A stretch of 64,000 nucleotides of DNA from Daphnia carinata (lineage: Eukaryota > Arthropoda > Branchiopoda > Diplostraca > Daphniidae). Under the pieces are notes generated by a model. That model saw nothing but the letters and a program-made list of their open reading frames with translations. It made no database searches and was not told the origin of the DNA. Location of the stretch: NCBI RefSeq assembly GCF_022539665.2, contig NC_081335.1, forward strand, positions 6,076,001 to 6,140,000, read 5' to 3'. The position numbers were made by a program, and so were the translations under genes. This document shows positions 1 to 10,542 of this stretch, one piece after another (within the stretch, counting starts at the first letter, position 1; each line of letters begins with the position of its first letter).

Positions 1-2655
1 AGCAGTGTTGGCTATGCAAACTTCACAAGCCCGGCAATATTCTTTAACATCGCCTCTCATGTTGGGCCAATAATAATTATTTTTGACTTTCATATAGGTC
101 TTATAAAATGCCAAATGTCCACCCATCGGTGCGTCGTGTAATTCTTTAAGCACTAGGTGGCGTAGGGATAATGGCAAAACTAATTGATGATGGGTGTCGT
201 TCCTTTTATTACTCTGAGATGGCAGTTCCCGTCTATAAAGTATTCCTTCAATTACCTCAAAATATTCAATTTCCTTTACCCACTCGGGTTTGGACAATGT
301 AAAAATTTCATCCAGCTCTCCTTCTTCCAGATAATTCTTGATGGCTATACAGAGGTCGTCCTCCTGTTGTTTTTCGCAGATCAATTTAATATCCTTCCCA
401 GTTTGAATGCTAGCTATTTTTAATCTAGACAAACAGTCCGCGTTCTGGTGAACACGGCCTGGCCTATATTTTAATTCATAATTTGTTGCAGCCAATAAAA
501 TGGCCCACCTCCCTAACCTTCCATTATTATCCTTCTGATTTTTAAGCCACTGCAAAGGACGATGGTCACTAATTATCTCAAAGGGTTTATCCAAGAGATA
601 GTGACGGAAATGTTTAATGGCATCCACGACTGCCAGAGCTTCTTTTTCGGTTGTACTATACTTCATTTCCGCCTTAGTTAACTGCCTACTGGAGTACGCT
701 ATCGGGTGCTCTTGGCCGTTTTGCATTTGAGATAAGACGGCCCCAATACCATAGTCGCAGGCGTCAGTGAAAAGAATAAATTTTTCATTGAAATTTGGAT
801 ATGCGAGAACCGGCGGTGTAACCAGGGATGTCCGTAACTTTACAAACGCGACTTGTTCTTCGTCTCCCCAGGTAAAAGGTCTTTTACTAAGATCTTTGTG
901 AGTTAACCTAGTCAGAGGTTTTGCGATTGAACCAAAGTTGGGAATAAATCTCCTATAATAACCTGCTAACCCGAGAAATGACCTCACCTCATCGGCAGAA
1001 GTAGGCGTTTTGTAATTTAATATTTTGTCGATTTTTCCAGGATCAGGTTTAATTCCCTCAGTCGAAATGACGTGGCCCAAATAATTTACAGAACGTTTAA
1101 CGAATTGACATTTCTTAAGTTTTAATTTTAAATTGGCAGTTTTCAATAAGGTAAAAATTTCCCGAATATCTTTCAAATGATTATCAAAAGTATCCGAAAA
1201 TATAATGACGTCATCCAAATAAACTAACGCTTTATGTCCCAAAACGTCTTTCAGTACATAATTCATTAATCTTTGAAATGTGGCGGGTGCATTGCACAAG
1301 CCAAACGCCATCCTTTTAAACTCGTAAAGATTGTTTTCTACTACAAAAGCCGTTTTTTCAATGTCTGGTTCATTCACTTGAATTTGCCAGTAGCCGGAGG
1401 CCAAATCGAGGGTCGTAAAAAATTTCTTCCCATATAATTTATCTAACGTTTCATCAATCCTTGGCATAGGGAATGAATCTTTTTTTGTAATGCTATTTAA
1501 TTTCCGATAATCAACGCAAAACCTCACGTCTCCGCCTTTCTTCTCAACCAAAACCACAGGTGACGCCCATGGAGAATGAGAATATTGTATTACATTTGCG
1601 TCCATCATTTCCTGCACTTTATCCTCCAGTATCTTTCTTTGGTGGTTCGTAACTCGATAGGGTCGTTGCCGGATAGGGCCTCTTCCTTGGGTATCGATCG
1701 TATGCTTAATGAGATTAGTGCTCCCTAATTCCGAGTCTTTTGTTGCGAACAAGTCATGAAAGTCATTTAATAAACTTGAGAGCGGAGCTTGAAATTCAGC
1801 GTCGACTTCCGAAATTAAAACTAGCTCCCGTTTTTGTGTAGGCTTTTCCTCTGGTTGACATAAGGCAATCTTACCAATTACGTTATGAATTACTTCGATT
1901 TGGCCTAAGGTTGTATTCCTAGGAAGTATGACTTGACTTAACGAATGGTTTTCGACCATAATTTGATATTTCCCATCTCCTGATACAGTTCCAACAAATT
2001 CTTCAATAAAAATACCGGCCGGCAAATCCTCTGCTGGGGTAAAAATAAATGTGCTATTAGGGGGGACATACGGAAATGAACCTGTCATTTGCGCTGCGAT
2101 TACGAGCGCCGTCTGACGAACTAGCGTCGTCTTTTTGACCGTCGTAATTGCCATGTCTGGTGCCCTAGAGATGGCTGATCCCTGCTCATCCCTGGCTAAG
2201 TAAATACGTTTGGCTTCTCCGTCGAGCCGAAACCCGTGTTTCTGGATTGCATCCCATCCAAGGATACAGTCTTCAGAAACACCATTTGTAACAATGAACT
2301 CTTGCCGTAAAACGGACTCTCCGTAACGTACGGGCAATGTAACTTTACCCAGCGTATGCAACTTGTTATCTCCCACATCGTATAAATCGAAATCAAGCTG
2401 ACTGCAGGTTACTTGATTTCTCGAGGGAAGCTTTTGAAATATCTTCTCGTGAATTATGCTTCTAGACGCGCCTGTGTCAAATAATGCCTGTAAAGGGATC
2501 TGAAAAATTTGTAATGGAATTCTGGGGGTCGATTCGTTTATTATTGTTGTTAATTTCGCAACTTGTCGGGATTTCAACTGAGGTACCCTATCAACTGACC
2601 CGAAGTTACAGTTGATACTTATTGGTTTCCCTGATGCTGAGGGGGACCCGGAATA
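1..2655 (-). CDS. pol: Pol polyprotein (protease-RT-RNase H-integrase), partial
   Basis: This frame has no start codon of its own and is open from about 2655 to the window edge. The aspartic protease motif DTGAS lies near 2465-2480. The reverse transcriptase has a KKGGDVRFCVDYRKLN segment near 1500-1550 and the catalytic YLDD at 1210-1221. RNase H follows, with TDACDYG near 740-765 and ISDHRPLQWL near 545-580. The integrase HHCC zinc finger is visible at the edge, with H-H near 75-110 and CRAC-EVC near 10-35. Pol is in the -1 frame relative to Gag and overlaps its end by about 35 bases. It is therefore expected to be made as a Gag-Pol fusion by frameshifting. All catalytic aspartates I can see are retained, unlike the second gypsy element in this window. 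The C-terminal part of integrase is outside the window. Confidence 0.93.
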
Positions 2656-3866
2656 TTAGGCCTAATGGCCCTATACTTAGGACAATTGTTTGATTTATGG
2701 CCGATCTCACGGCAAGAATAGCAAATTGGGGGCTGTGCTTGTTCCAACATATACCGTTGAAATTTACGGCACTCCGATTGTGTGTGACCCCGAAACCCAC
2801 AATAGTTGCAAGTTATTACATTCTCAATAGGCCCATTGTTCGGATTATGACCAGATCTTGGCGAAGATGGCATATAATTTGTAGGCCTATTTTGGTTCTT
2901 ATCCCCTTGATACGGGTGGGTGTTACTCTTAGGGAAAGGTGGAGGGTTTGTCTTCCAGTTCCTTTCCCGATTGCCGTTGCCTGTTTGAAATGATACCCTT
3001 TTTTTATATGGGGCACCCGCCGAAGAAGAAACATTATCCTTCTTATTAATTTGGAGTTGTTTGACCGCCTGACTGAGCTCGCGCAGCGCGTCTTTAATTT
3101 CATCCTTCTCCGATTTCGGAGTGTCTACGATCTTGTTCCCTTGACGTATATTCGCGACGGCCTGATTGACTATTGCTTTCTGATCGATTAACATCTGCTT
3201 AATCTCATGCAATTCTGTATTTTCTGCACCTTTCGACTCGTCGATCGCCCTAACAAACTCATGTTTTTCACGGTCAGATTCGAGTGCTTCCAAGCGAACA
3301 GCATAAACGCGTGTCGTTGCAACCAGTGCGTTAAAGTCGCCAAATTCTTTGTACTTAACTTTCGCCTGTAACTTGGAATCCAAACCTTCGATAAATTTCT
3401 GCATGAGAATAATTGAAAAGGAACGCTCGATATGGCCTACAGGATACGCTTTTTTAAAGATTTCCTGAAGACGATGAGCATAATCAATTATTTTTTCTCC
3501 CGGTTTCCGTTTAGCCTTATTAAATTTCTTAATATACAAGTCAACGTTTTCGTCCCCGTGAAAGTGATCAAGTAAAGCTTCTTTAATAGACGTATAGTCA
3601 TGAGGATGATCTTTGACAATATTTTGCACTACGGAAAAAGCCTTATCAGTCATTTTTGCTCGCAACATCTGAATAACCTTCTCCTCTGACCATCCTGACC
3701 CCTCAATTACGCTTTCAAAGGATTCGATCCAGGAATCAAAACGAGAAATTGGACTCCCTGAAAAAGAAGGAAGCAGTTGTAAGCGCGCGAAGGTATGTTG
3801 GGTAGTCTGAAGATCGTTCAAGTCGTTGACCGTGGCTGCCCGTGATGGGGATGAAGAACTAGCCAT
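2619..3866 (-). CDS. gag: Gag, 415 aa
   Basis: I start Gag at the ATG at 3866 (MASSSSPSRAATVND). The frame stays open further upstream, but there it lacks an ATG context and its composition is low-complexity. The capsid-like core runs from about residue 40 (RFDSWIESFESVI) through the segment around RKPGEKIIDYAHRLQEIF. The C-terminal third is basic and proline-rich and carries two CCHC zinc knuckles, CNYCGFRGHTQSEC and CYSCREIGHKSNNC, near positions 2690-2825. Gag forms the virus-like particle and its knuckles bind the element RNA. The stop at 2619-2621 directly follows the frameshift heptamer. The coding frame is intact. No matrix domain is recognisable. Confidence 0.88.
   Translation of the reverse strand: MASSSSPSRAATVNDLNDLQTTQHTFARLQLLPSFSGSPISRFDSWIESFESVIEGSGWSEEKVIQMLRAKMTDKAFSVVQNIVKDHPHDYTSIKEALLDHFHGDENVDLYIKKFNKAKRKPGEKIIDYAHRLQEIFKKAYPVGHIERSFSIILMQKFIEGLDSKLQAKVKYKEFGDFNALVATTRVYAVRLEALESDREKHEFVRAIDESKGAENTELHEIKQMLIDQKAIVNQAVANIRQGNKIVDTPKSEKDEIKDALRELSQAVKQLQINKKDNVSSSAGAPYKKRVSFQTGNGNRERNWKTNPPPFPKSNTHPYQGDKNQNRPTNYMPSSPRSGHNPNNGPIENVITCNYCGFRGHTQSECRKFQRYMLEQAQPPICYSCREIGHKSNNCPKYRAIRPNIPGPPQHQGNQ
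2625..2631 (-). promoter_or_regulatory. Canonical -1 ribosomal frameshift heptamer GGGAAAC
   Basis: In the Gag frame the minus strand reads CAG GGA AAC CAA TAA, which gives the X XXY YYZ heptamer G GGA AAC one codon before the Gag stop. Slipping back one base at this point enters the open Pol frame directly. GGGAAAC is an established retroviral -1 slippery sequence. I did not fold the downstream RNA. Confidence 0.75.
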
Positions 3867-3889
3867 GTTTGGATTAAATGAAGGGAAAT

Positions 3890-4921
3890 TTATTGTTCCT
3901 CGTTGTGGATTCGGAGGGAGTTCTGGAATGCCACTCGAAATTGCCTGATGCCCTCTGGTATCTCTTCCGGTCGTCTGGAGGGTTGGATGTGAGGAACGAT
4001 TCGATTGATTGATCGTCTGCAACGTTGGCGTCTGCTGTGTGTCCGCCGTTCTTGCGAGGTTGTTTCCGACAGCGGCGATGTGTGTTGGGCCGGTGTGGCT
4101 TGTAGTTGGGTAATGTTCGTTTGTATGCACAACAGCGCTTGTTTCAATCGTATTTCCGTTTGCGTGATTAGTGGTTTGATGTTGTTGGCCTCCTGTGCGT
4201 TGACTGGGTTGTTGGCTTCCGGAAAATTGTTCAGTTTGTCCAAGAGAAGTTGAATTTCTGGTTGCAGCACCTCCAAATTGTTGATTAAGTTTAGTTTTTC
4301 CAGGTACGACGCTAGGTTGTTCACTTCCTTCAAGAATGCTCGTTGTGATGCCAGTAAGATTTCTTCCAGATGGATTGATATGTCGCTCACTACGGTGATT
4401 ATCTCCACGTATCTGCCGTCCTCGTCGGTAGTTTCGATATCTTTTCTCGGAACGAACCCGAAAATTCTTCCCGCTCTCGTTGGTGTGATCTTTTGCAGAT
4501 CGATGAGATTGTAGATTTGACCGTGTAGACAAGTCAAAACCTGTCTCGCGTGCCGGGTGAAAATCCCCTTGAGCTCCGTCACAACCTCCCCTGTCTGCTT
4601 CTTCGTCTTCTTCGGTATCGGTCCACTGACTTTCACTTCCAGAATGGATGTCAGGTACGTCAGGAGAATCCTCGGTTGTTTCCAATTCGTCTGCGTCGGC
4701 TGTTCCACGTGGTAATTCCTCTGGACGTCGAGCATCAACTGGACAAGGTGATCCCAGATTTTCGGGTCGCTTGACTGAAAATCCTTCTCCCTCTCCTTGA
4801 GGCTTTGGAGGGTTAGTAATAGGAACGGCAGCTGGCTTTTCGGTGACTGAAAGATGTTGTTTTCGTTCTTTTTGACTTCTTGCAAAAGATGCTTGAGACT
4901 CACGTTGAGCTGTTCTTCCAT
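3890..4921 (-). CDS. Unidentified 343-aa frame upstream of gag
   Basis: This open frame starts at an ATG at 4921 (MEEQLNVSLKHLLQEV) and stops 23 bases before the gag ATG. Its predicted product is rich in charged and leucine residues and probably helical or coiled (for example LEVLQPEIQLLLDKLNNF). It ends in a basic, glutamine- and arginine-rich tail. The gag-frame extension overlaps it for about 800 bases, but that extension is low-complexity, so this frame is the likelier coding one. I do not recognise a family. It could be an accessory protein of the element, or an N-terminal Gag segment joined to Gag by a frameshift or splice. Confidence 0.5.
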   Translation of the reverse strand: MEEQLNVSLKHLLQEVKKNENNIFQSPKSQLPFLLLTLQSLKEREKDFQSSDPKIWDHLVQLMLDVQRNYHVEQPTQTNWKQPRILLTYLTSILEVKVSGPIPKKTKKQTGEVVTELKGIFTRHARQVLTCLHGQIYNLIDLQKITPTRAGRIFGFVPRKDIETTDEDGRYVEIITVVSDISIHLEEILLASQRAFLKEVNNLASYLEKLNLINNLEVLQPEIQLLLDKLNNFPEANNPVNAQEANNIKPLITQTEIRLKQALLCIQTNITQLQATPAQHTSPLSETTSQERRTHSRRQRCRRSINRIVPHIQPSRRPEEIPEGIRQFRVAFQNSLRIHNEEQ

Positions 4922-5149
4922 TGGCTGCTCTCTTTTCCGAAAAGAAATTCGAAACGGCAATCGAGAAAGATTTGGTGGGAGAAGTTTGCTGGGAAACGGA
5001 CCTTCGTTTTGGCGAAAGATGTCCTACAATTCTGTCTAAAAGGGAGGGTGACTTCGTAAAAGTCGAGGTTTTCTCTGTGCGCTGGACCTGAGGTTTGCGA
5101 GCGTTCGATATGTCTAGACCAGGTACCGACTCGTATGCGGAATTTGATC

Positions 5150-5416
5150 TTAACTTCTCTCTTCTGAGCTATCAGGAATCGCCCTTGGTTTTAAAACAGG
5201 GGAAGCGGACTTTTTAATAGCGTTTGTTTTCCTATTGGAAGTCTTACACCCCGTAAACTTATCAGCAACGGCAGACTTAGCAGTGGGTAATGCTTCAAAA
5301 TTGATAGCTCTCGCTACGGATTCGTCAATAGGTGTAGTGGCCTCAACAGAAATGTTAGTAGCGGCAACAGGCGTTCGAGAAAGTTTAGGCCTACTGTGGA
5401 AAATATTATCAGTCAT
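5150..5416 (-). CDS. Small 88-aa leader frame of gypsy element 1
   Basis: An ATG at 5416 lies a few tens of bases after the presumed LTR end and primer-binding site and opens an 88-codon frame (MTDNIFHSRPKLSRT). The product is basic and rich in serine, threonine and alanine, with no recognised domain. It is in the same reading frame as the 343-aa frame further along but separated from it by several stops. It may be a leader peptide or a chance frame. Confidence 0.3.
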   Translation of the reverse strand: MTDNIFHSRPKLSRTPVAATNISVEATTPIDESVARAINFEALPTAKSAVADKFTGCKTSNRKTNAIKKSASPVLKPRAIPDSSEERS

Positions 5417-5452
5417 TGTGGGTGAGTCCGAGAAATCGCTGCCACCATTATG

Positions 5453-5914
5453 TAAAGCATCTTCTCTGTGAGAAGATGTACTTTACGGAATTAAGACAAA
5501 TTGGAATGAATCGAACTCGGAGGCGATTTACCCACACGATGATTTATATTTATCCAAGTAGGGCTAAGCGGTACAGAAGTCAGTTGGGATAGTACAAAAG
5601 GAGTCAGACTAAAGAAAGAGAAGTCGGAGTGTAATATGATACTGTAGTATAAGCTTACCGCGGTGGCTTGAGCGGAGCACGGGCGAGGATATAAGAGAAG
5701 GCAGCGTTAACAGGAGTTCGTCGGCACGTGGGTAAACAATATGGGTGAACCGAACACTCAGACAAGCACGTGACACAGCTCAATTCACTTGCACCAATTT
5801 ATCAATGGGGAAGCACTAGCTGAACTTGAACTCCGCCTGTAAGAGTCAGAGGCTCATCGACAACTGAACTTACTCAGATCTTGGTTCACCACGAAACCTC
5901 GCATATTGCACAGC
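5453..5914 (-). repeat. Candidate 5' LTR of gypsy element 1
   Basis: On the minus strand the segment ends ...GATGCTTTACA followed by TAA and TGGTGGCAGCG, a TGG-starting primer-binding-like sequence. The inner end carries a hairpin with arms AAAGCATCTTCTC and GAGAAGATGTACTTT (about 5456-5488 on the plus strand). The outer end could be the ACA at 5914 or the one near 5773. The second LTR is outside the window, so neither boundary can be confirmed. Confidence 0.45.
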
Positions 5915-6479
5915 AATTAACAACTGCGCAATTACATGTCGCAACTAATGAAATTTGATATATTAAGTTGATGGTGCAATACAGATCAACACCTAAGCAG
6001 CCAATCACAAATGTTGCTAAGCGGCAAGGTGCCGATGTAATATAATACACTACTGCGCAGTTTATATGGCGTAACACATGAGTCATATATAAAGAATAAA
6101 CGGGAAGGCATATCGAATAAAAACACTTATTTGCTTCTTTACACTTACGTTTCCAGTCCGAGTATCGCCCCTCCCTCCCATGACTGATGTCCTTCTTCCC
6201 ATTTTTTAGTTTTTTCTTTCTGCCGCCATGGGAGTTCCGGACGGCGCTCAAATACAGCTTAATACACTGATAAATAAGCAATTTTGATTTTATCCTGTTT
6301 TCTTAATTGATTCAGCAAGCAATTCCACATTGTCTTTTACCTATTGCAATACAGAAAAGTAAAAATTTTTGAAGATCTTTCAAAATTTCTTGTTAAATTG
6401 AAAGTTTCCCTTAACACCTTCAGCTCTTTGCTGAATCTTCCCATGCCTGTTTCTTTTCAGTTTCTTTTCAGTTCAGAAA
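5915..6479. other. Non-coding interval
   Basis: This flanks the gypsy element. I see only short open frames without conserved features, and no RNA gene or clear repeat. Confidence 0.5.
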
Positions 6480-7120
6480 TGCTTCTTGCCTCCACCTTTG
6501 TTAACCACTTCACCTTTGCCTTCCAAGAATTTCACGTTTTCTTTGACTTTTTTTATTTCAATCATTGCTGCTTTTGGATCTAAAATGTTTTTTGTTCGGA
6601 ATGGATGAGGAAGTAAACAATTCTCCAAAACCAATTTGCTGAAAATCATGCGTCCTTTACTGTTAAAAATTGGCTTTGGCTAATTACTTAAAATTAATTA
6701 CTGTTGGCTCAGAAATTTCTGTTTTGACAGAACTCTGTAACATCAGAGGTTCATGGTACGGATGTTGCCTTGGTGACTTAAGCAAATTTGGCAATTTTGG
6801 ACCTGTTTTTTTTTTTTTCTTGCTTAGTTTCTTCCTCAATTTATCTAAATTCTGCTTTTCTCGAAGTTTGATTTTCATTTTCTTATCAGACAAATCCAGC
6901 TTATCCCCTGGAAGTAAATGGCATAAGCTGGCTGGCCTACCCTAAATATAAATATTAAAACATACCTTGAATTGTGAGAGCTTAGTTGCTTTGCATTCTT
7001 TCAGTTATTCAGGATTGGAGGCACGGTTCCTGTTGTCAATTTTTTGGATAGAACTATTGTGGTCAGCTCCGACGATGTTACTATTGAGATTTTGAACTGT
7101 AGAAACAAAAGTTGGAAAAT
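6480..7120 (-). pseudogene. Broken gene-like segments, lysine-rich, unidentified
   Basis: Three minus-strand stretches look like coding exons. One follows a good acceptor near 7100 and runs to a GTATGT donor near 6965, but has an internal TAA. The next begins after TTTAG near 6940 (GRPASLCHLLPGDKLDLSDK). It contains a basic KLREKQNLDKLRKKLSKKKKK stretch and ends at a stop near 6685. The last, 6475-6660, includes NILDPKAAMIEIKKVKENV and ends in a stop. The composition recalls nucleolar or ribosome-biogenesis proteins, but I cannot name a family. The internal stop and lost splice continuity suggest a pseudogene or a mis-assembled set of exons. Confidence 0.3.
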
Positions 7121-7539
7121 TGGTAAATCAGCTAGAAATGAAGAGGTCCTCAGAAGAGAGTTGGGCCCTCGCTTTATATCAGGGTATTGATTTTTTGGTA
7201 CATTTTTTTCCAATTTTGTTTAGACGACACTTTTCAACTACTTGATAACCGTTTTACCATTTACCAAATTGCCTGTCATATCATAACCTTTCAACTCAAT
7301 TATTATTTTTGGTCTCTCAACATTAGCACAGATCACTCTATAGATGAAACTATACAAACCTAGCCTATTCTTACTTTCGTTAGGCAATGACATTTTCAAG
7401 CCTAATAAACTGCCAAACCTAGGTAATAAAAGATTTGTAATATTACTGAAACTAGTGACTTACCTCGGCCAAACAAGCACTGCTTACAACAAATAACTTG
7501 AACGATTCTTTTTCGTTGTTGTTTAGGTGCTTCCTGCAC
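7121..7539. other. Non-coding interval
   Basis: AT-rich sequence between the gene-like segments and the 3' end of the non-LTR element. I see nothing supportable in it. Confidence 0.45.
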
Positions 7540-7849
7540 GCTGAGCCGGCGTTACCGGGTATCGCAGAAAATCTGGACTAATGCCCAATATCATCAACAG
7601 GGTCTGCTCCCAGTTGGGGTCTGTGGAGCGTCGTTTTGCCAATGTTGGTGCATTTTGAACCGAGTAGTTATGTGATGAGGTACAGCTTTGATTTCATGAG
7701 GAATGAGACTAAGATGTCTCGGATTTCGATTTGCGTAGTTTTTTAAAGTGTCAAGTTGTATCCTAACAGCGTGTTTACCTCCCAGGTAAGTTGTTTGGCT
7801 TGAAGTATTGTTTCAAAGGTTCCTACTGTCTAGAGTTGGGTAGTACTCA

Positions 7850-9451
7850 CAGGCAGTGAGTTCGTGTGTTGTGTTTTCAATTTCAGATTATCCATGGGGC
7901 AAAGTGGGTGGAGGTCCATATCTATTTTGCACATGAAGGCGTTTAGTCTTTTTTGGCATAATCTGAACTTATTGAGTGAGGTGCTGATGGATCTGATTGA
8001 GTAGTAGTGCCATGCAGGGATGCCTAAGTGATTTCTAGAGCTCAAAAAGGTTTTCCCAAATGTTTTCAGCTTGTTGCGTATTTCAGTGGTCATTTTTCTT
8101 TTATATTTTCCTTTGTGTTCCTTTGCCCAGGTGCAGTGAAAGGGTTTTGGATATTGCATGTCATTGGAATGTGCTGTTGATCGTTGGCCAGCTTGTCAGC
8201 CAGCTCATTACCTAGGATGCCAATGTGGCTTGGGATCCAAGTGAGGTGAGTATGAGTACCTCAAACTTGTAGATTTTGGATGGAAGCTTCTATATTTCTG
8301 CTGTAACTGGATTTTGGGTGAGTCTGGGGGTTGCGTTGATAGCCAGTAAGGCCTGCTGGGAGTCGGTGAAGGTGTGTAGCTCATAAGGTCCGGGTTCTGT
8401 ATGGTACATAGCTTCTAGGGCTTTTAGGATCCCGTAACGTTCATCCGTTCGGATGTTGGACCCTGGAGTAAGGTGCCAGGCACCTTTGAGCCCAGCGTCC
8501 GGGAATATGCAGGCGCATGAAGTGGACGCTGATGTTACGGATCCGTTCGTGAATCCGACGAGGCTGGTTTGGGGCTTTAGATTGGTTGGATGTAGCTTCA
8601 GACTTTGTCATTGAGAAGTAGATTGTAGAGTGAGTTGCAGTGGTCCCGGGCGGAGGAGTTTTCCTTTGTGTATGATATCCGGAACGATCGGAAAAAAATT
8701 GAAGTAATCTCACCGAGCATTGAAGAGATGCTGGAGGTGCTTCTGAGAGGCCATGTTGAGGGGTTGTTGAGATGTTGCTGGGGTGGTTGATATTTCGAGT
8801 TGTTAGGTTGTTTGCTCAGTTTGATTAGATATCGGACCACGAGCCATTTGTATCTTCTTTTGGCCGGTTCAATCCAAGTTCTGTGTATCCACCGGTGTGG
8901 ATTTGAAAGTCCCCAGAATCATCCAAAGGATTCCGCGACAGATGATGTCCGTTTTGGCTAGGTTGGTGAGGCTGAAGCCCCCGTAGGCTATGATACCACA
9001 GTCAATTTTGTTGCTGACTACTGATTTGAATAGGGTCACTCGTTTTGGGGTATTCGGTCCGAATGATTGTTTGATGAGCATGCTAAAGAGATTTAGTTTC
9101 TTTAGACTGCTGTTGACAATAGAGTCGACGTGTGCGTACCAAGTTAGGTACTGATCAAAGGTGACTCCGAGAAATTTAGCCTCTGTGGTCGGTGCGATGC
9201 CACGGCAATGTATGAATTAGCGGGTTCTGAGGTGTTTTGCGATCTCGGGAGAGTGTCAGTAAGGCTGATTTATTTGCTTGGAACACCCCCATTTGATTCG
9301 CTCCCCCAGTTCTCATTTGATGCCCCATCTGTAGAGCTTGTCGAGGTAAGGTTGCAACAGCTGTACTGTGTCGATAGCGTTTTTTGCTTGGGCGAGCACT
9401 GCGACATCGTCAGCGCAGTGGAGGGTGTGGAATATTCCCCACCGTCAGAGG
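7850..9451 (-). pseudogene. Non-LTR RT C-terminal half, RNase H and tail
   Basis: It starts with the RT catalytic block TLHCADDVAVLAQAKN near 9395-9440. Relatives usually have an aromatic residue plus ADD, so the tyrosine or phenylalanine is replaced by cysteine. The thumb region follows (FLGVTFDQYLTWYAHVDSI near 9110-9170). RNase H is recognised by YELHTFTDSQQALLAI near 8335-8385. The C-terminal segment near 7880-7950 includes RLNAFMCKIDMDLHPLCP, the cysteine-containing tail usual in this group. Multiple in-frame stops show that it is dead. Confidence 0.8.
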
Positions 9452-10542
9452 CTGCCGACTCAAGAGGTTTTAATACGGGTTTATAGAAGGCCTAACACTT
9501 TATAGGTGTCATCGTATGCAGCCGGGCTTCGATAAGAAAGCGCCGGCAAACAATGCGGGAGGGTTCCGTTATGGGGACCCTGCTGTCGTATTGAGCTACG
9601 GCTGACGGTCGTTGACACACTTAATGACCGGCAGTACCGTTCCCTGAAACCTATCAAGATATATTTATATATGTAATAAGAATAAAGAAATACTTATGCT
9701 GTTGGAGCGCGGCGGGAACAGCGGGTCCGTTGAGGGCGATGGCGGCGTAGATTGGGTGTCGGGATCGGCGGTGGTTGTTGTCCGGTGGACAGCAGGTGGA
9801 TGGCGACTTCGGCAAGCAGACGACAGCGGTAGTCCAGCAAGATGGGCACGGCAGGCAGGACGGGCAAGACGGCAAATAACACTCAAAAGGAATTAACAGA
9901 TTTATCAAAATAATGGTGCAGAGATGTATCCCGGTCTCGGTGCCAAATTGGTGTGTGTATTACGACGGCCTAGCTGGCCTTTATATACCCATACATAAAA
10001 ACACCGTTGACAAATCTAACTACGTGACGAAACGTAAGTTTAAACGTTGGATCATGGGTCGCCGGTGATCTTCTTTCTCCTGGCCGCGGGAAGGCCCATT
10101 ACTACGATAATCCAATCTTGCTATCTCGATGCTCGAAGGCTTTTTCCCTGCGGTTATAACCCGTATCCTTCCGTTGGTTTTTAACATTCTATCGCTAGCG
10201 ACCGTTCTACATAGATGTAGAAGTAGTTCCCAAATTGCAATATTATTTCCCGGGCTACCGCCCTTCTATTGCACGGTTATGCTGCTCGATCTCCTCTTTC
10301 CCCGGTAACATTTATCCTTGCGCCGTCTTACAATGTGTCCCTCTACATCGCGGACCTTGGCCTGTTTCTCCCGTCTGGAGTTTCTGTGCCTCCGGTCGAC
10401 GGTTCCTCCATTCTTTGGCCCATCATCCTTACTGTTTCTACGGCTGCTCGTTTTTTCTCTCCGTCTATCGGTTTTCTTTGTCCTCTGACCGTGTCTTCTT
10501 CGTTTTTATCGGACTCTGCCCATGGGTCGGACGTCGGAATTT
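9452..10542. mobile_element. 1.09-kb insertion inside the LINE reverse transcriptase
   Basis: The insertion is flanked by a 10-base direct repeat with one mismatch, CCGTCAGAGG (9442-9451) and CCGACAGAGG (10543-10552). Removing it rejoins the LINE frame across AHTL...GIFHTLHCADD. The minus strand inside reads TATATAAAGG near 9990, a strong TATA-like box, which suggests a promoter-bearing retroelement part. I found no convincing terminal inverted repeats or long coding frame, so the class is open. A duplication this long would suit a Mutator-like or retroposed element. Confidence 0.6.

Larger units (their letters stand above)
1..5914 (-). mobile_element. Ty3/gypsy LTR retrotransposon 1, 3' part cut off by the window edge
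   Basis: Read on the minus strand, this element shows a candidate LTR, a primer-binding-like TGG sequence, two small leader open frames, Gag with two CCHC knuckles, then Pol in the order protease, reverse transcriptase, RNase H and the start of integrase. That order is diagnostic for Ty3/gypsy. Gag and the visible part of Pol have no internal stops, so the copy looks recent and may be complete. The integrase core and the 3' LTR lie beyond position 1, so intactness and target-site duplication cannot be judged. The 5' boundary near 5914 is a guess based on a TGT...ACA pairing. Confidence 0.92.

Noticed and set aside
5886-6281. A 131-codon minus-strand frame
   Set aside because: No domain or splice signals, and it overlaps the presumed LTR boundary of gypsy element 1.
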